From the NCBI GenBank assembly GCA_030692905.1, contig JAUYBT010000073.1:1-8164 (forward strand): a DNA stretch of 8,164 nucleotides. Reading direction: 5' to 3'. The notes below the pieces were generated by a model. That model saw only the letters and a list, made by a program, of their open reading frames with translations, was not told where the DNA came from and did no database searches. The translations under genes and the position numbers were made by a program. Origin of the DNA: Bacteroidales bacterium (GTDB taxonomy: Bacteria; Bacteroidota; Bacteroidia; Bacteroidales; VadinHA17). Below are positions 1-6,056 of this stretch, one piece after another (the stretch's first letter is position 1; each line of letters starts with the position of its first letter).

Positions 1-1068
1 CTTTTTGCAGCCAGGAAGAAAGATTATTATCTTACATCATCAGACAGAGACCTTAAATACCAGATGATCTATACACTCTCTTTACCCCCCGACAGTATGA
101 GATTTGAATTTTTAATACCCGGAACGGGCGATGACGCATATCTTACAGAAAGGAGCAGAAATAAAGACACTTTAAAAATATGGCTGAAAGACAGTACCCT
201 TTACTCGCAGCCGCAGATAACCACCATTGTTAAATATCCCTTTACCGATACTCTTGGGATACAGGGTTACAAAGAAGATACAGTCCTGATGAGGTTCCTG
301 ACGCCACGTGCTCCCAGGGTAGCAAAGGTTAGAAAACCCGTATTCATCGTTGAAGCAAATATCAGTTCAGGCTTTTTGAAACCAGAACAAAAAATTGTTT
401 TAAAATCTCAAACCCCATTCAGCGATCCCGATACATCGCGCATCCGTCTTTACGAAATAATAGATGCAAACAGGAAAAAAATCCCATACAGCTTAATTAA
501 AGACAGTACAAATTCATGCCGGTATTTTTTAAATGCAGGTCTTATACCGGAGAAGAAATATCTTTATATTGCTGATTCAGCATCCTTTGGCAATATTTAT
601 AATGAATTTTCTGACTCAACCGGGATAAAATTCTCTGTCAGAGATCCTGAATTATACAGCAAGCTGACTTTAGATATCCGTGACTCAACTGGGATAAAAT
701 TCTCTGTCAGAGATCCGGATTCCTACAACAAGCTGACTTTAGATATCCGTAATTATGAAGGAGACCGGATAATCCAGTTGCTTGACAATACGGAAAAACT
801 GGTCAGTGAAGCATATATGAAAAAGGATGGGAAGGTGGTATTTCCGCTTCTTGAGAGTGGCTTTTACCGTGTACGGGTAATATACGATCTGAACGGTGAC
901 GGGGAATGGACCACAGGTGATTTTGAGTCAGGGCGGCAACCGGAACCGGTCTCATATTATTTTCAGGAGCTGGAGATAAAAACAGGCTGGAATATAGATA
1001 ATGAATGGGATATAAAAGCATTAAATTTTAAAGATCAGAAATTGAGGGAGAAAAAGAAAACAAGATAA
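1..1068 (+). CDS. Ig-like (Big_5-type) domain surface protein, 3' part only
   Basis: The reading frame is open from base 1 without a stop, so the gene begins upstream. The ATG at 64 is internal and not a credible start; 355 residues are visible. It resembles the C-terminal half of the Bacteroidota Ig-like domain proteins, which are usually exported lipoproteins with an N-terminal Big_5/SbsA-like domain. The conserved tail is seen as GRQPEPVSYYFQELEIKTGW followed by NEWDI. Visible residues 296-307 (DLNGDGEWTTGD) look like a calcium-binding EF-hand/dockerin-type loop. Residues 205-250 hold two near-identical 23-residue units, the product of a tandem duplication described separately. The charged, Lys-rich C-terminus (residues ~343-355) has no sorting-domain look. 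The signal peptide cannot be checked because the N-terminus is missing. The family is probable from motif recall; the function is unknown, with a cell-envelope location inferred from the family. The next gene starts 59 bp downstream. Confidence 0.72.
   Translation, partial: LFAARKKDYYLTSSDRDLKYQMIYTLSLPPDSMRFEFLIPGTGDDAYLTERSRNKDTLKIWLKDSTLYSQPQITTIVKYPFTDTLGIQGYKEDTVLMRFLTPRAPRVAKVRKPVFIVEANISSGFLKPEQKIVLKSQTPFSDPDTSRIRLYEIIDANRKKIPYSLIKDSTNSCRYFLNAGLIPEKKYLYIADSASFGNIYNEFSDSTGIKFSVRDPELYSKLTLDIRDSTGIKFSVRDPDSYNKLTLDIRNYEGDRIIQLLDNTEKLVSEAYMKKDGKVVFPLLESGFYRVRVIYDLNGDGEWTTGDFESGRQPEPVSYYFQELEIKTGWNIDNEWDIKALNFKDQKLREKKKTR
613..750 (+). repeat. In-frame tandem duplication, 2 x 69 bp
   Basis: Unit 1 is 613-681 and unit 2 is 682-750, directly abutting. 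By direct comparison they differ at 6 of 69 bases, five of them clustered in the middle of the unit. The encoded 23-residue units share DSTGIKFSVRDP at the start and KLTLDIR at the end, and differ only in E/D, L/S and S/N. The period is exactly 23 codons, so the frame of the Ig-like protein is kept. The near identity suggests a recent duplication within a predicted beta-strand region. Confidence 0.95.
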
Positions 1069-1127
1069 TAAACTGAAAAAACTGGTATTTAATCAAACAG
1101 ATATAAATAACTAATACGTTTTCGAAA

Positions 1128-2084
1128 ATGAAGGAAGTTGTAGCAGGTATTGACATCGGAGGAACCAATACTGTATTCGGGTTGGTTGACAAAACAGGCA
1201 ATATTTTAGCCGAAAACAGTCTTAAGACGACTGATTATCCCGAGATTAAAAATTTTGTTTCAGCACTGGCAGCAGCCATAAATAAACTAGTGGAAGGGAA
1301 GTCTAATCTGAAACTTGCCGGTATCGGTATCGGGGCTCCTAATGCTAATTATCATAAAGGAACAATTGAGCTTGCTCCAAACCTGGCCTGGAAAGGTATT
1401 GTTCCGCTTGCTGAATACATCAGGAAAAAAATTGATGTTCCGGTTATTGTTACAAATGATGCAAATGCTGCTGCAATGGGAGAAATGATCTTCGGCGGAG
1501 CAAAAAAAATGAAGGATTTCATAATTCTGACCCTCGGGACAGGTCTTGGCAGCGGGATCGTTATAAACGGAGAAGTTGTTTATGGGCACACCGGGTTTGC
1601 CGGAGAGCTGGGGCATACAATAGTTGTTCCGGGAGGAAGAGATTGCGGATGTGGCCGCCAGGGTTGTTATGAAACCTATGCATCTGCCTCTGGACTCGTA
1701 CGCACAGTACTTTATATGTTAAGTGAAATGAGGGAAGAGAGTTCATTAAGAGATATTCCCCCCTCGGAATTAACCGCCAAAAAAATTGCCGAAGCAGCGG
1801 CCAAAAAGGATCCGATAGCTGTTGAAGCGTTGGATTATACTGCTGAAATTCTGGCATTCGGAATAGCCAACGCGATAGGATTCTCAAGTCCAGAGGCTGT
1901 CTTTTTATTCGGAGGACTGGCACAGGCAGGAGAAATGCTTTTCATTCCGACAAGAAAATATGTAGATCAGAATGTTCAGCCAATTTTTAAAGGAACTGTA
2001 AAGATATTGCCATCGGGCGTTCCTGAAAGCAATGCTGCCGTTTTAGGCGCTGCAGCACTTGCATGGAATGAGTTGAAGAAGTAG
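1128..2084 (+). CDS. ROK-family sugar kinase (glucokinase / N-acetylhexosamine kinase type), copy 1
   Basis: This 318-residue cytosolic kinase is predicted to transfer phosphate from ATP to the 6-OH of a hexose or N-acetylhexosamine. The phosphate-1 motif DIGGTN is at residues 9-14. The catalytic Asp is D111 in VTNDANAAAMGE, and a second ATP-site loop, LGTGLGSG, is at 136-143. The sugar-contacting GELGH is at 159-163. The ROK zinc site is complete: H163 plus C173, C175 and C180 in CGCGRQGC, followed by E182. Length is standard for ROK kinases. It has no helix-turn-helix N-terminus, so it is an enzyme and not a NagC/XylR-type ROK repressor. The start at 1128 puts the DxGGT motif at the usual distance from the N-terminus; no Shine-Dalgarno is visible, as expected in Bacteroidota. 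It is a close paralogue of the kinase at 6080-7045. Substrate is uncertain: the family includes RokA of Bacteroides fragilis, which acts on several hexoses and GlcNAc, and the neighbouring deacetylase and SIS genes favour an amino sugar. Confidence 0.9.
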   Translation: MKEVVAGIDIGGTNTVFGLVDKTGNILAENSLKTTDYPEIKNFVSALAAAINKLVEGKSNLKLAGIGIGAPNANYHKGTIELAPNLAWKGIVPLAEYIRKKIDVPVIVTNDANAAAMGEMIFGGAKKMKDFIILTLGTGLGSGIVINGEVVYGHTGFAGELGHTIVVPGGRDCGCGRQGCYETYASASGLVRTVLYMLSEMREESSLRDIPPSELTAKKIAEAAAKKDPIAVEALDYTAEILAFGIANAIGFSSPEAVFLFGGLAQAGEMLFIPTRKYVDQNVQPIFKGTVKILPSGVPESNAAVLGAAALAWNELKK

Positions 2085-2130
2085 TATTTTTTAGTGAAGT
2101 ATTGTTTATGTATTGAATAAAAAATTGTTG

Positions 2131-2138
2131 TAATTTTG
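2131..2138 (+). promoter_or_regulatory. Candidate Bacteroidota -7 box (TAATTTTG) upstream of the CBM9-PFK-PIG-L-SIS operon
   Basis: TAATTTTG fits the Bacteroidota sigma-ABfr -7 consensus TAnnTTTG. It would place transcription initiation roughly 30 nt before the ATG at 2174, inside the 89-bp gap after the first ROK gene. A TTG lies upstream at 2113-2115, but the spacing of 15 bp is shorter than the usual 19-21, so the -33 element is weak or absent. Read-through from the upstream ROK gene is also possible, since no terminator hairpin is visible in the gap. Confidence 0.4.
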
Positions 2139-2173
2139 GTTCTTTAAGTTCCGAAGTAATACTAATTTATGAT

Positions 2174-2827
2174 ATGAAAATCGCGGAGGTAAAAAAAACA
2201 GAACTTAAATCTGCTTATCCCACTCTGAAAGAAATTTCAGCCATGATGGATGAACAGAATGAAAAGCTCCTGATAGATACAATTAACTGGAAGGGTTATA
2301 ATTATAAACCGGAAGTTGCATTTTCGATTGCATATAGCGATCATGAAATTTTTCTGAAGTACTACATTACCGAGAATTATTTCAAAGCTGAAAAAACGGA
2401 GACAAACCAGATGGTTTGCGAAGACTCATGTGTTGAATTTTTTGTTTCCCCTGAAGATGATGGGATATATTATAATCTGGAATTCAATGGTATCGGTACA
2501 TGCCTGCTGGGCACGGGAACCGGCCGGGCAAACAGTACCCGGGCCAATCCTGAAATCATTTCAAAAATAAGGAGGCTGACATCTGCCGGTGAAAAACCTG
2601 TCAAAGAGAAAGTGGGGGAGTATGGATGGACGATAACCATTGCCATTCCTTTTGAGGTGTTTTTCCAGCATAAAGTAAAAGAACTGAAAGGAAAAATATT
2701 CAGGGCAAATTTTTACAAGTGCGGCGACAAGCTTACAGTTCCTCATTACGTTACATGGAATCCGGTTGGCACTGAAAAGCCGGATTATCATCAGCCAAAA
2801 TACTTTGGTTTACTCAAATTTGTATAA
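2174..2827 (+). CDS. CBM9-like (DOMON-type) carbohydrate-binding protein, no signal peptide
   Basis: This 217-residue protein reads as a single carbohydrate-binding module of the family 9-like group common in Bacteroidota. Recognisable segments are a W39 region, EDSCVEFFVSPE at 83-94 followed by YYNLEFN at 99-105, WTITIAIPF at 152-160, RANFYKCGD at 177-185, and the C-terminal HYVTWNPV (191-198) with PKYFG (208-212). These match the strand order of the DOMON/CBM9 fold. The N-terminus MKIAEVKKTELKS is charged and has no hydrophobic stretch or lipobox, so the protein appears cytosolic. That is unusual for a module normally attached to secreted glycoside hydrolases. Its stop is separated by a single base from the start of the phosphofructokinase gene, which implies translational coupling. 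A role in binding a sugar or sugar phosphate handled by the operon is inference only; no catalytic residues can be proposed. Confidence 0.75.
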   Translation: MKIAEVKKTELKSAYPTLKEISAMMDEQNEKLLIDTINWKGYNYKPEVAFSIAYSDHEIFLKYYITENYFKAEKTETNQMVCEDSCVEFFVSPEDDGIYYNLEFNGIGTCLLGTGTGRANSTRANPEIISKIRRLTSAGEKPVKEKVGEYGWTITIAIPFEVFFQHKVKELKGKIFRANFYKCGDKLTVPHYVTWNPVGTEKPDYHQPKYFGLLKFV

Positions 2828-2828
2828 T

Positions 2829-4037
2829 ATGCTTAAAGGCAATGCACTCATCGGACAATCAGGTGGCCCAACGTCAGTGATCAATTCAAGTCTGGCCGGA
2901 GTTATCGAAACAGCCATATCTTCATCCTTCGTTGAGAATATTTACGGGATGCAATTTGGTATTGAAGGATTCATGCAGGAATGGCTGTATGATCTTGGTA
3001 AGCAGCCCCGGAAAATCATTGAAGGATTGCGCCATACACCATCTTCTGCATTGGGATCATCTCGTCACAAGGTTCAGGAGAAAGACCTTCCCCTTATCCT
3101 TGATGTGTTGAGGAAATATAATATAAGGTATTTCTTCCTGATCGGAGGCAATGATACAATGGACACGATTCACCGGGTTGAGACATATTGCAGGAATGAA
3201 AAATATGAACTTACCGGTATCGGAATTCCTAAAACGGTTGATAATGATCTTTTCGGTACTGACCATACCCCCGGTTTTGCTTCTGCTGCACGATCAAATA
3301 TCCTGAATGTAATGCAGGCCGGGATACTTGCCCGTGATATGCAGAAAGTTGACAGGTTTGTTATTTATCAGACTATTGGCAGAGATGCCGGCTGGCTGGC
3401 TGCTGCAACAGCAATAGCGAGAAAAAAGGATGAAGATGCACCTCATCTTATTTATACTCCGGAGTTTCATTTTAATCAGGAAATTTTTTTGAAGGATGTT
3501 GATACCTGCATTAAAGCCAACGGTTGGGTTTCTGTTGTTTGCGGCGAAGGGTTAAAATATTCTGACGGAACTCCGGTAAGCTCTGCCACAACTAAAGATA
3601 AGTTTAATAATACTGAATTTGGTGCAATGGGCGGTGCCAGTGTAGCCGTCAGCCTTCACCGGATGATAACTGAAGAGTTCGGATATAGGGGCGAATTTCA
3701 GATCACCGAATCGTTGATAATGAGCGACTTCGTGAGATCGTCACCTGTCGATCTTAATGAAGCATTTGGCTGCGGAGTTGAAGCTGTGAAACTGGCAGTG
3801 AGAGGAGAATCGGGAGTCATGGTAAGTATTAAAAGAATTTCAAACAAACCTTATACAATCGAATTTGGAAAAGTACCGCTGAAAGAGGTTGCTGTTTCGG
3901 CGAAACCGATGCCGGCAGAGTTTTTTAATTCTGAAAGTAATCATGTTTCACCCTTATTTATTGATTATATGAAACCCCTTGCAGGAGAACTCCCGGAGTT
4001 CGTAAGTCTTGAAAAAATATTTGCAAAAAGAAATTAA
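2829..4037 (+). CDS. pfp: PPi-dependent 6-phosphofructokinase (diphosphate--fructose-6-phosphate 1-phosphotransferase)
   Basis: This 402-residue phosphofructokinase-family enzyme would convert fructose 6-phosphate to fructose 1,6-bisphosphate in the cytosol. Key motifs are GQSGGPTSVIN (9-19, phosphate-donor loop), IGGNDT (105-110), GIPKTVDND (132-140; catalytic Asp D138) and IGRDAGWLA (183-191). The donor-specificity positions are of the pyrophosphate type. Asp109 stands where ATP-dependent enzymes have Gly (GGDGT/S), and Lys135 occupies the P-K-T-[VI]-D-N-D position where ATP enzymes usually have Gly. The enzyme is therefore expected to be reversible and to use PPi. The same frame is open upstream to an ATG at 2766, but that would overlap the CBM9-like gene by 62 bp. 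The start at 2829 puts the GGPT loop near the N-terminus as in relatives and leaves only 1 nt after the preceding stop. The deacetylase gene follows after 11 nt. The symbol reflects the PPi-type residues; activity is not proven. Confidence 0.88.
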   Translation: MLKGNALIGQSGGPTSVINSSLAGVIETAISSSFVENIYGMQFGIEGFMQEWLYDLGKQPRKIIEGLRHTPSSALGSSRHKVQEKDLPLILDVLRKYNIRYFFLIGGNDTMDTIHRVETYCRNEKYELTGIGIPKTVDNDLFGTDHTPGFASAARSNILNVMQAGILARDMQKVDRFVIYQTIGRDAGWLAAATAIARKKDEDAPHLIYTPEFHFNQEIFLKDVDTCIKANGWVSVVCGEGLKYSDGTPVSSATTKDKFNNTEFGAMGGASVAVSLHRMITEEFGYRGEFQITESLIMSDFVRSSPVDLNEAFGCGVEAVKLAVRGESGVMVSIKRISNKPYTIEFGKVPLKEVAVSAKPMPAEFFNSESNHVSPLFIDYMKPLAGELPEFVSLEKIFAKRN

Positions 4038-4048
4038 TATAATTTGCC

Positions 4049-4822
4049 ATGAGCAAAGAATTTAACAAAGTTGCGTTGTCATTTCATGCCCATCCTGATG
4101 ATGCTGAAGCATGGAATGCCGGAGTACTGAAACTTCTGAAAGACAAAGGTTATAAGATTATTATTGCCACCATGACTGCAGGAGATCTCGGCGGTTGTAA
4201 TATGACTATGGAAGAGACCGCAAAACTGAGGATTGAAGAAGCAAAAAAAGCAGCTTCGGTTCTTGAAGCGGAATACTATATGCTTGGAGGAACAGACGGG
4301 TTTCTTTTCGACACTAAGGAGCTCAGATTAAAAGCGATATCTCTGATGAGGAAGGTCAGGGCAAGCGTCATATTCACTCATCTTCCGTCCGATTATCATT
4401 CCGACCACCGGACCACGGCCAATATTGTCGAAACAGCGGCAATGGTCTCCTCTCTCAATACAGTTCCGGTTAAAGAAAAACCGCTTGAGATTACACCTCT
4501 GCTGTATCACACTTCTCCCCTTACATTATCTGATCCTCTGGGATCGCAGATAGTGCCTCCTCATTTTTTTGTTGATGTCAAAACAGCTATTGAAACCAAG
4601 AAAAAGATGCTCGGTTATCATATCTCGCAGATTGAGTTAATGAAACACATGCATAAGATGAATGATTTCTTCGGATATGTGCTTGAGGGAAACCGAAACT
4701 ATGGGAAAATGGCAGGTGTTGAATACGCTGAAGTATACTGGCAGCATCTTGGAGGTGGCTTCCAGAAGGAGCCACAGGTTCAGAACGTTCTTTCAGAATT
4801 TCTTATTAATAAAATGTCTTAG
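4049..4822 (+). CDS. PIG-L / LmbE-family zinc-dependent N-deacetylase
   Basis: This 257-residue enzyme is of the PIG-L (LmbE) fold, whose members remove acetyl groups from N-acetylglucosamine-containing substrates. The diagnostic motif is HAHPDDAE at residues 13-20: H15 and D18 are the expected zinc ligands and D17 the general base. The third ligand lies in DYHSDHRT at 115-122, most probably H120. The start of the Rossmann-like sheet is seen in YKIIIATMTAGDLGG (35-49). Length is normal for single-domain members, and there is no signal peptide, so it should act in the cytosol. It sits 11 nt after the phosphofructokinase and 2 nt before the SIS gene. The context suggests deacetylation of an N-acetylamino sugar or its 6-phosphate before deamination, in place of NagA. 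A bacillithiol (BshB) or mycothiol-type role is possible for the family, but no thiol-pathway neighbours are present. Substrate is inferred only. Confidence 0.88.
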   Translation: MSKEFNKVALSFHAHPDDAEAWNAGVLKLLKDKGYKIIIATMTAGDLGGCNMTMEETAKLRIEEAKKAASVLEAEYYMLGGTDGFLFDTKELRLKAISLMRKVRASVIFTHLPSDYHSDHRTTANIVETAAMVSSLNTVPVKEKPLEITPLLYHTSPLTLSDPLGSQIVPPHFFVDVKTAIETKKKMLGYHISQIELMKHMHKMNDFFGYVLEGNRNYGKMAGVEYAEVYWQHLGGGFQKEPQVQNVLSEFLINKMS

Positions 4823-4824
4823 CT

Positions 4825-5841
4825 ATGAATCTAAAAGAGGAAAAGTACAATAAGTATGCCCTTGTGAGGGAAATGATGGAAACTCCGGAGATCATCAGAT
4901 CTTTTGATCCCGGGACTGCAGCCAAATTTGCTGAGACCGCGAAGTTGCGCAAAGGATTGTTCCTCACAGGAGAAGGGAGCAGCAGGATCTTTCCTGCCAA
5001 AAGAGCAATCTATTCGTCTCTTAAAAAGGATTTTACTCTCCCTGTAATAACAGAAGGCTGTACTCAGGCTGAAGAGTATAATCTGAGTGATTATGCTGTT
5101 TTTGCTGCTTCAAATTCGGGGCAGACAAAAGAGGTTATTCGCCTCACAACTTCTCTGAAAAAACAGAAACACAGTGCAGTTTTTGGTTTGACGGCAAACC
5201 CGAAGACCAAACTTGAAGAAATAGCCTCAGCCACACATGTATTGAAATGCGGAAAGGAAAACGCAGTGGCAGCAACCAAGTCGGTAGTTGAACAGGGACT
5301 ATTCTATGATTCTCTTCTCCGGAAGCTGCGCGGTGAAAAAATGGAGGGGCTGAAAGAGCTTTCAGAAAAAACAGAACAGGCTCTCACAACAAAAATTGAA
5401 GCCGGGATGACTGAAATAATCCGAAAGGCAAGTGTTATATATTTTGCAGGCCGGAATAATGGTGTTGCCGAGGAGCTGTCACTAAAGACCAACGAAATTA
5501 CAAGGAAAAAATCGGCATTCCTTGAAGGGACATTTGCGGTTCACGGCATTGAAGAGGTAATGGATAGAAGTGAAGTTTTAATATGGATTGAACCATTTTC
5601 AGCAGAACAGGAAAAATTTAATGAGTGTCTTATAAAAGGAGTAGGGATGAATATCATTGCTGTATCATCCAAAAAAACCATATTCCCTACGATTATTATA
5701 CCTGATGGTGGCCAATATGCTGAATATGTTCAGCTTGCGGCAGGATGGAATATTCTTGTTGAAACGGGGATCTCTCTCGGGATTAATCTTGATAAACCAA
5801 TAAGGGCAAGGAAAGTCGGCAACGAATATATACCGGAATAA
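4825..5841 (+). CDS. Double-SIS sugar-phosphate isomerase/deaminase (GlmS isomerase-domain / NagB-II / FrlB-like)
   Basis: This 338-residue protein has two SIS domains and no glutaminase domain, the size of NagB-II-type glucosamine-6-phosphate deaminases and FrlB-type deglycases. SIS domain 1 (about 40-160) shows TGEGSS (48-53), SNSGQT (96-101, the phosphate loop) and NAVAATKS (146-153). SIS domain 2 (about 200-320) contains NEIT and EGTFAVHG. E224 and H240 are 16 residues apart, the same spacing as the GlmS catalytic pair E488/H504. K330 near the C-terminus, in DKPIRARKVG, fits the GlmS/NagB-II terminal catalytic Lys. The active site therefore looks complete. The usual HAEAxxxGELKHGP stretch is replaced by FLEGTFAVHGIEEVM, so the substrate may not be plain glucosamine 6-phosphate. 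The start, 2 nt after the deacetylase stop, and the coupling support one pathway with it. Deamination of a deacetylated amino-sugar phosphate to fructose 6-phosphate for the upstream phosphofructokinase is the best inference; deglycase activity is the main alternative. Confidence 0.82.
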   Translation: MNLKEEKYNKYALVREMMETPEIIRSFDPGTAAKFAETAKLRKGLFLTGEGSSRIFPAKRAIYSSLKKDFTLPVITEGCTQAEEYNLSDYAVFAASNSGQTKEVIRLTTSLKKQKHSAVFGLTANPKTKLEEIASATHVLKCGKENAVAATKSVVEQGLFYDSLLRKLRGEKMEGLKELSEKTEQALTTKIEAGMTEIIRKASVIYFAGRNNGVAEELSLKTNEITRKKSAFLEGTFAVHGIEEVMDRSEVLIWIEPFSAEQEKFNECLIKGVGMNIIAVSSKKTIFPTIIIPDGGQYAEYVQLAAGWNILVETGISLGINLDKPIRARKVGNEYIPE

Positions 5842-5852
5842 TAAAATATTAT

Positions 5853-5864
5853 GGGCTAAAGCCC
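5853..5864. repeat. REP-like palindrome 1 (GGGCTAAAGCCC)
   Basis: Five-base arms GGGCT and AGCCC surround AA, 11 nt after the SIS stop codon. It fits the shared core GGRCTWWAGYCC seen in the two palindromes that follow. I infer a member of a dispersed REP family; copy number in the genome cannot be seen here. Confidence 0.6.
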
Positions 5865-5881
5865 GATTTTAAAGATCGTAT

Positions 5882-5911
5882 AATAACCCCGGACTTAAGT
5901 CCAGGGTTATT
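5882..5911. repeat. REP-like palindrome 2, 30-nt near-perfect inverted repeat
   Basis: The outer arms are AATAACCC (5882-5889) and GGGTTATT (5904-5911). The inner arms are GGACTT (5891-5896) and AAGTCC (5897-5902). The only mismatch is C5890 opposite A5903, giving 14 of 15 pairs. It can form a strong hairpin in RNA or single-stranded DNA. No T-tract follows, so it is not a standard intrinsic terminator, though it could protect the 3' end of the operon mRNA. Confidence 0.75.
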
Positions 5912-5927
5912 GATAATGAGATGTTTG

Positions 5928-5941
5928 TGGACTTTAGTCCA
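5928..5941. repeat. REP-like palindrome 3 (TGGACTTTAGTCCA)
   Basis: Six-base arms TGGACT and AGTCCA flank TT. It shares the GGRCTWWAGYCC core with the two preceding palindromes. Three such units within 89 bp form a BIME-like cluster. Confidence 0.65.
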
Positions 5942-6027
5942 AATTTTAGAATATTTTAAAGTACCTCTATAGATTACATTAGCAGATAATTTCAGTTTTT
6001 ATTAATCCATGCCAATACTTAAAAAAA

Positions 6028-6035
6028 TATATTTG
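6028..6035 (+). promoter_or_regulatory. Candidate Bacteroidota -7 box (TATATTTG) for the second ROK gene
   Basis: TATATTTG matches TAnnTTTG exactly and would give a leader of roughly 35-40 nt before the ATG at 6080. I see no good TTG -33 element at the expected 19-21 bp upstream. The long gap and the repeats upstream argue that the second ROK gene needs its own promoter. Confidence 0.45.
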
Positions 6036-6056
6036 TAAATGTTATATTTACAAATA
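6030..6056. promoter_or_regulatory. Perfect 11-bp inverted repeat, operator-like
   Basis: Arms TATTTGTAAAT (6030-6040) and ATTTACAAATA (6046-6056) are exact reverse complements separated by GTTAT. The repeat overlaps the predicted -7 box and the expected transcription start, and ends 23 nt before the ATG of the second ROK kinase. This is the classic position for a repressor operator for a dimeric regulator. The regulator is not encoded in the window. An RNA hairpin in the leader is possible but would be AT-rich and weak. Confidence 0.6.

Noticed and set aside
64..66. ATG at 64 as the start of the Ig-like protein
   Set aside because: The frame is open and protein-like back to base 1. The visible part lacks the signal peptide and N-terminal domain expected for the family, so the gene starts upstream of the window.
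1128..2084. ROK-type transcriptional repressor (NagC/Mlc-like)
   Set aside because: There is no N-terminal helix-turn-helix. The protein begins directly with the DIGGT kinase motif and has all catalytic residues. The same holds for the second copy.
2766..2828. Longer N-terminus for the phosphofructokinase starting at the ATG at 2766
   Set aside because: It would overlap the CBM9-like gene by 62 bp, and the extra 21 residues do not resemble a PFK N-terminus. The ATG at 2829 places the GGPT loop correctly.
4049..4822. Bacillithiol-pathway deacetylase (BshB)
   Set aside because: Only the generic PIG-L motifs support it. The HPDDAEAW segment and the kinase/PFK/SIS neighbourhood point to sugar catabolism, and no glycosyltransferase or cysteine ligase is nearby.
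4662..4853. Small + strand frame spanning the PIG-L/SIS junction
   Set aside because: It is out of frame with two solid genes that cover the region and has no recognisable domain. The 2-nt gap between them leaves no room for a separate gene.
5882..5911. Intrinsic (Rho-independent) terminator of the operon
   Set aside because: The hairpin is strong, but it is followed by TGATAATG and not a T-tract. It fits better as a REP-type palindrome, though it might still shape the mRNA 3' end.
5853..5941. CRISPR array
   Set aside because: The three palindromes differ in length and sequence, have no constant direct repeat of 25-40 nt, and the gaps (17 and 16 nt) are too short for spacers.
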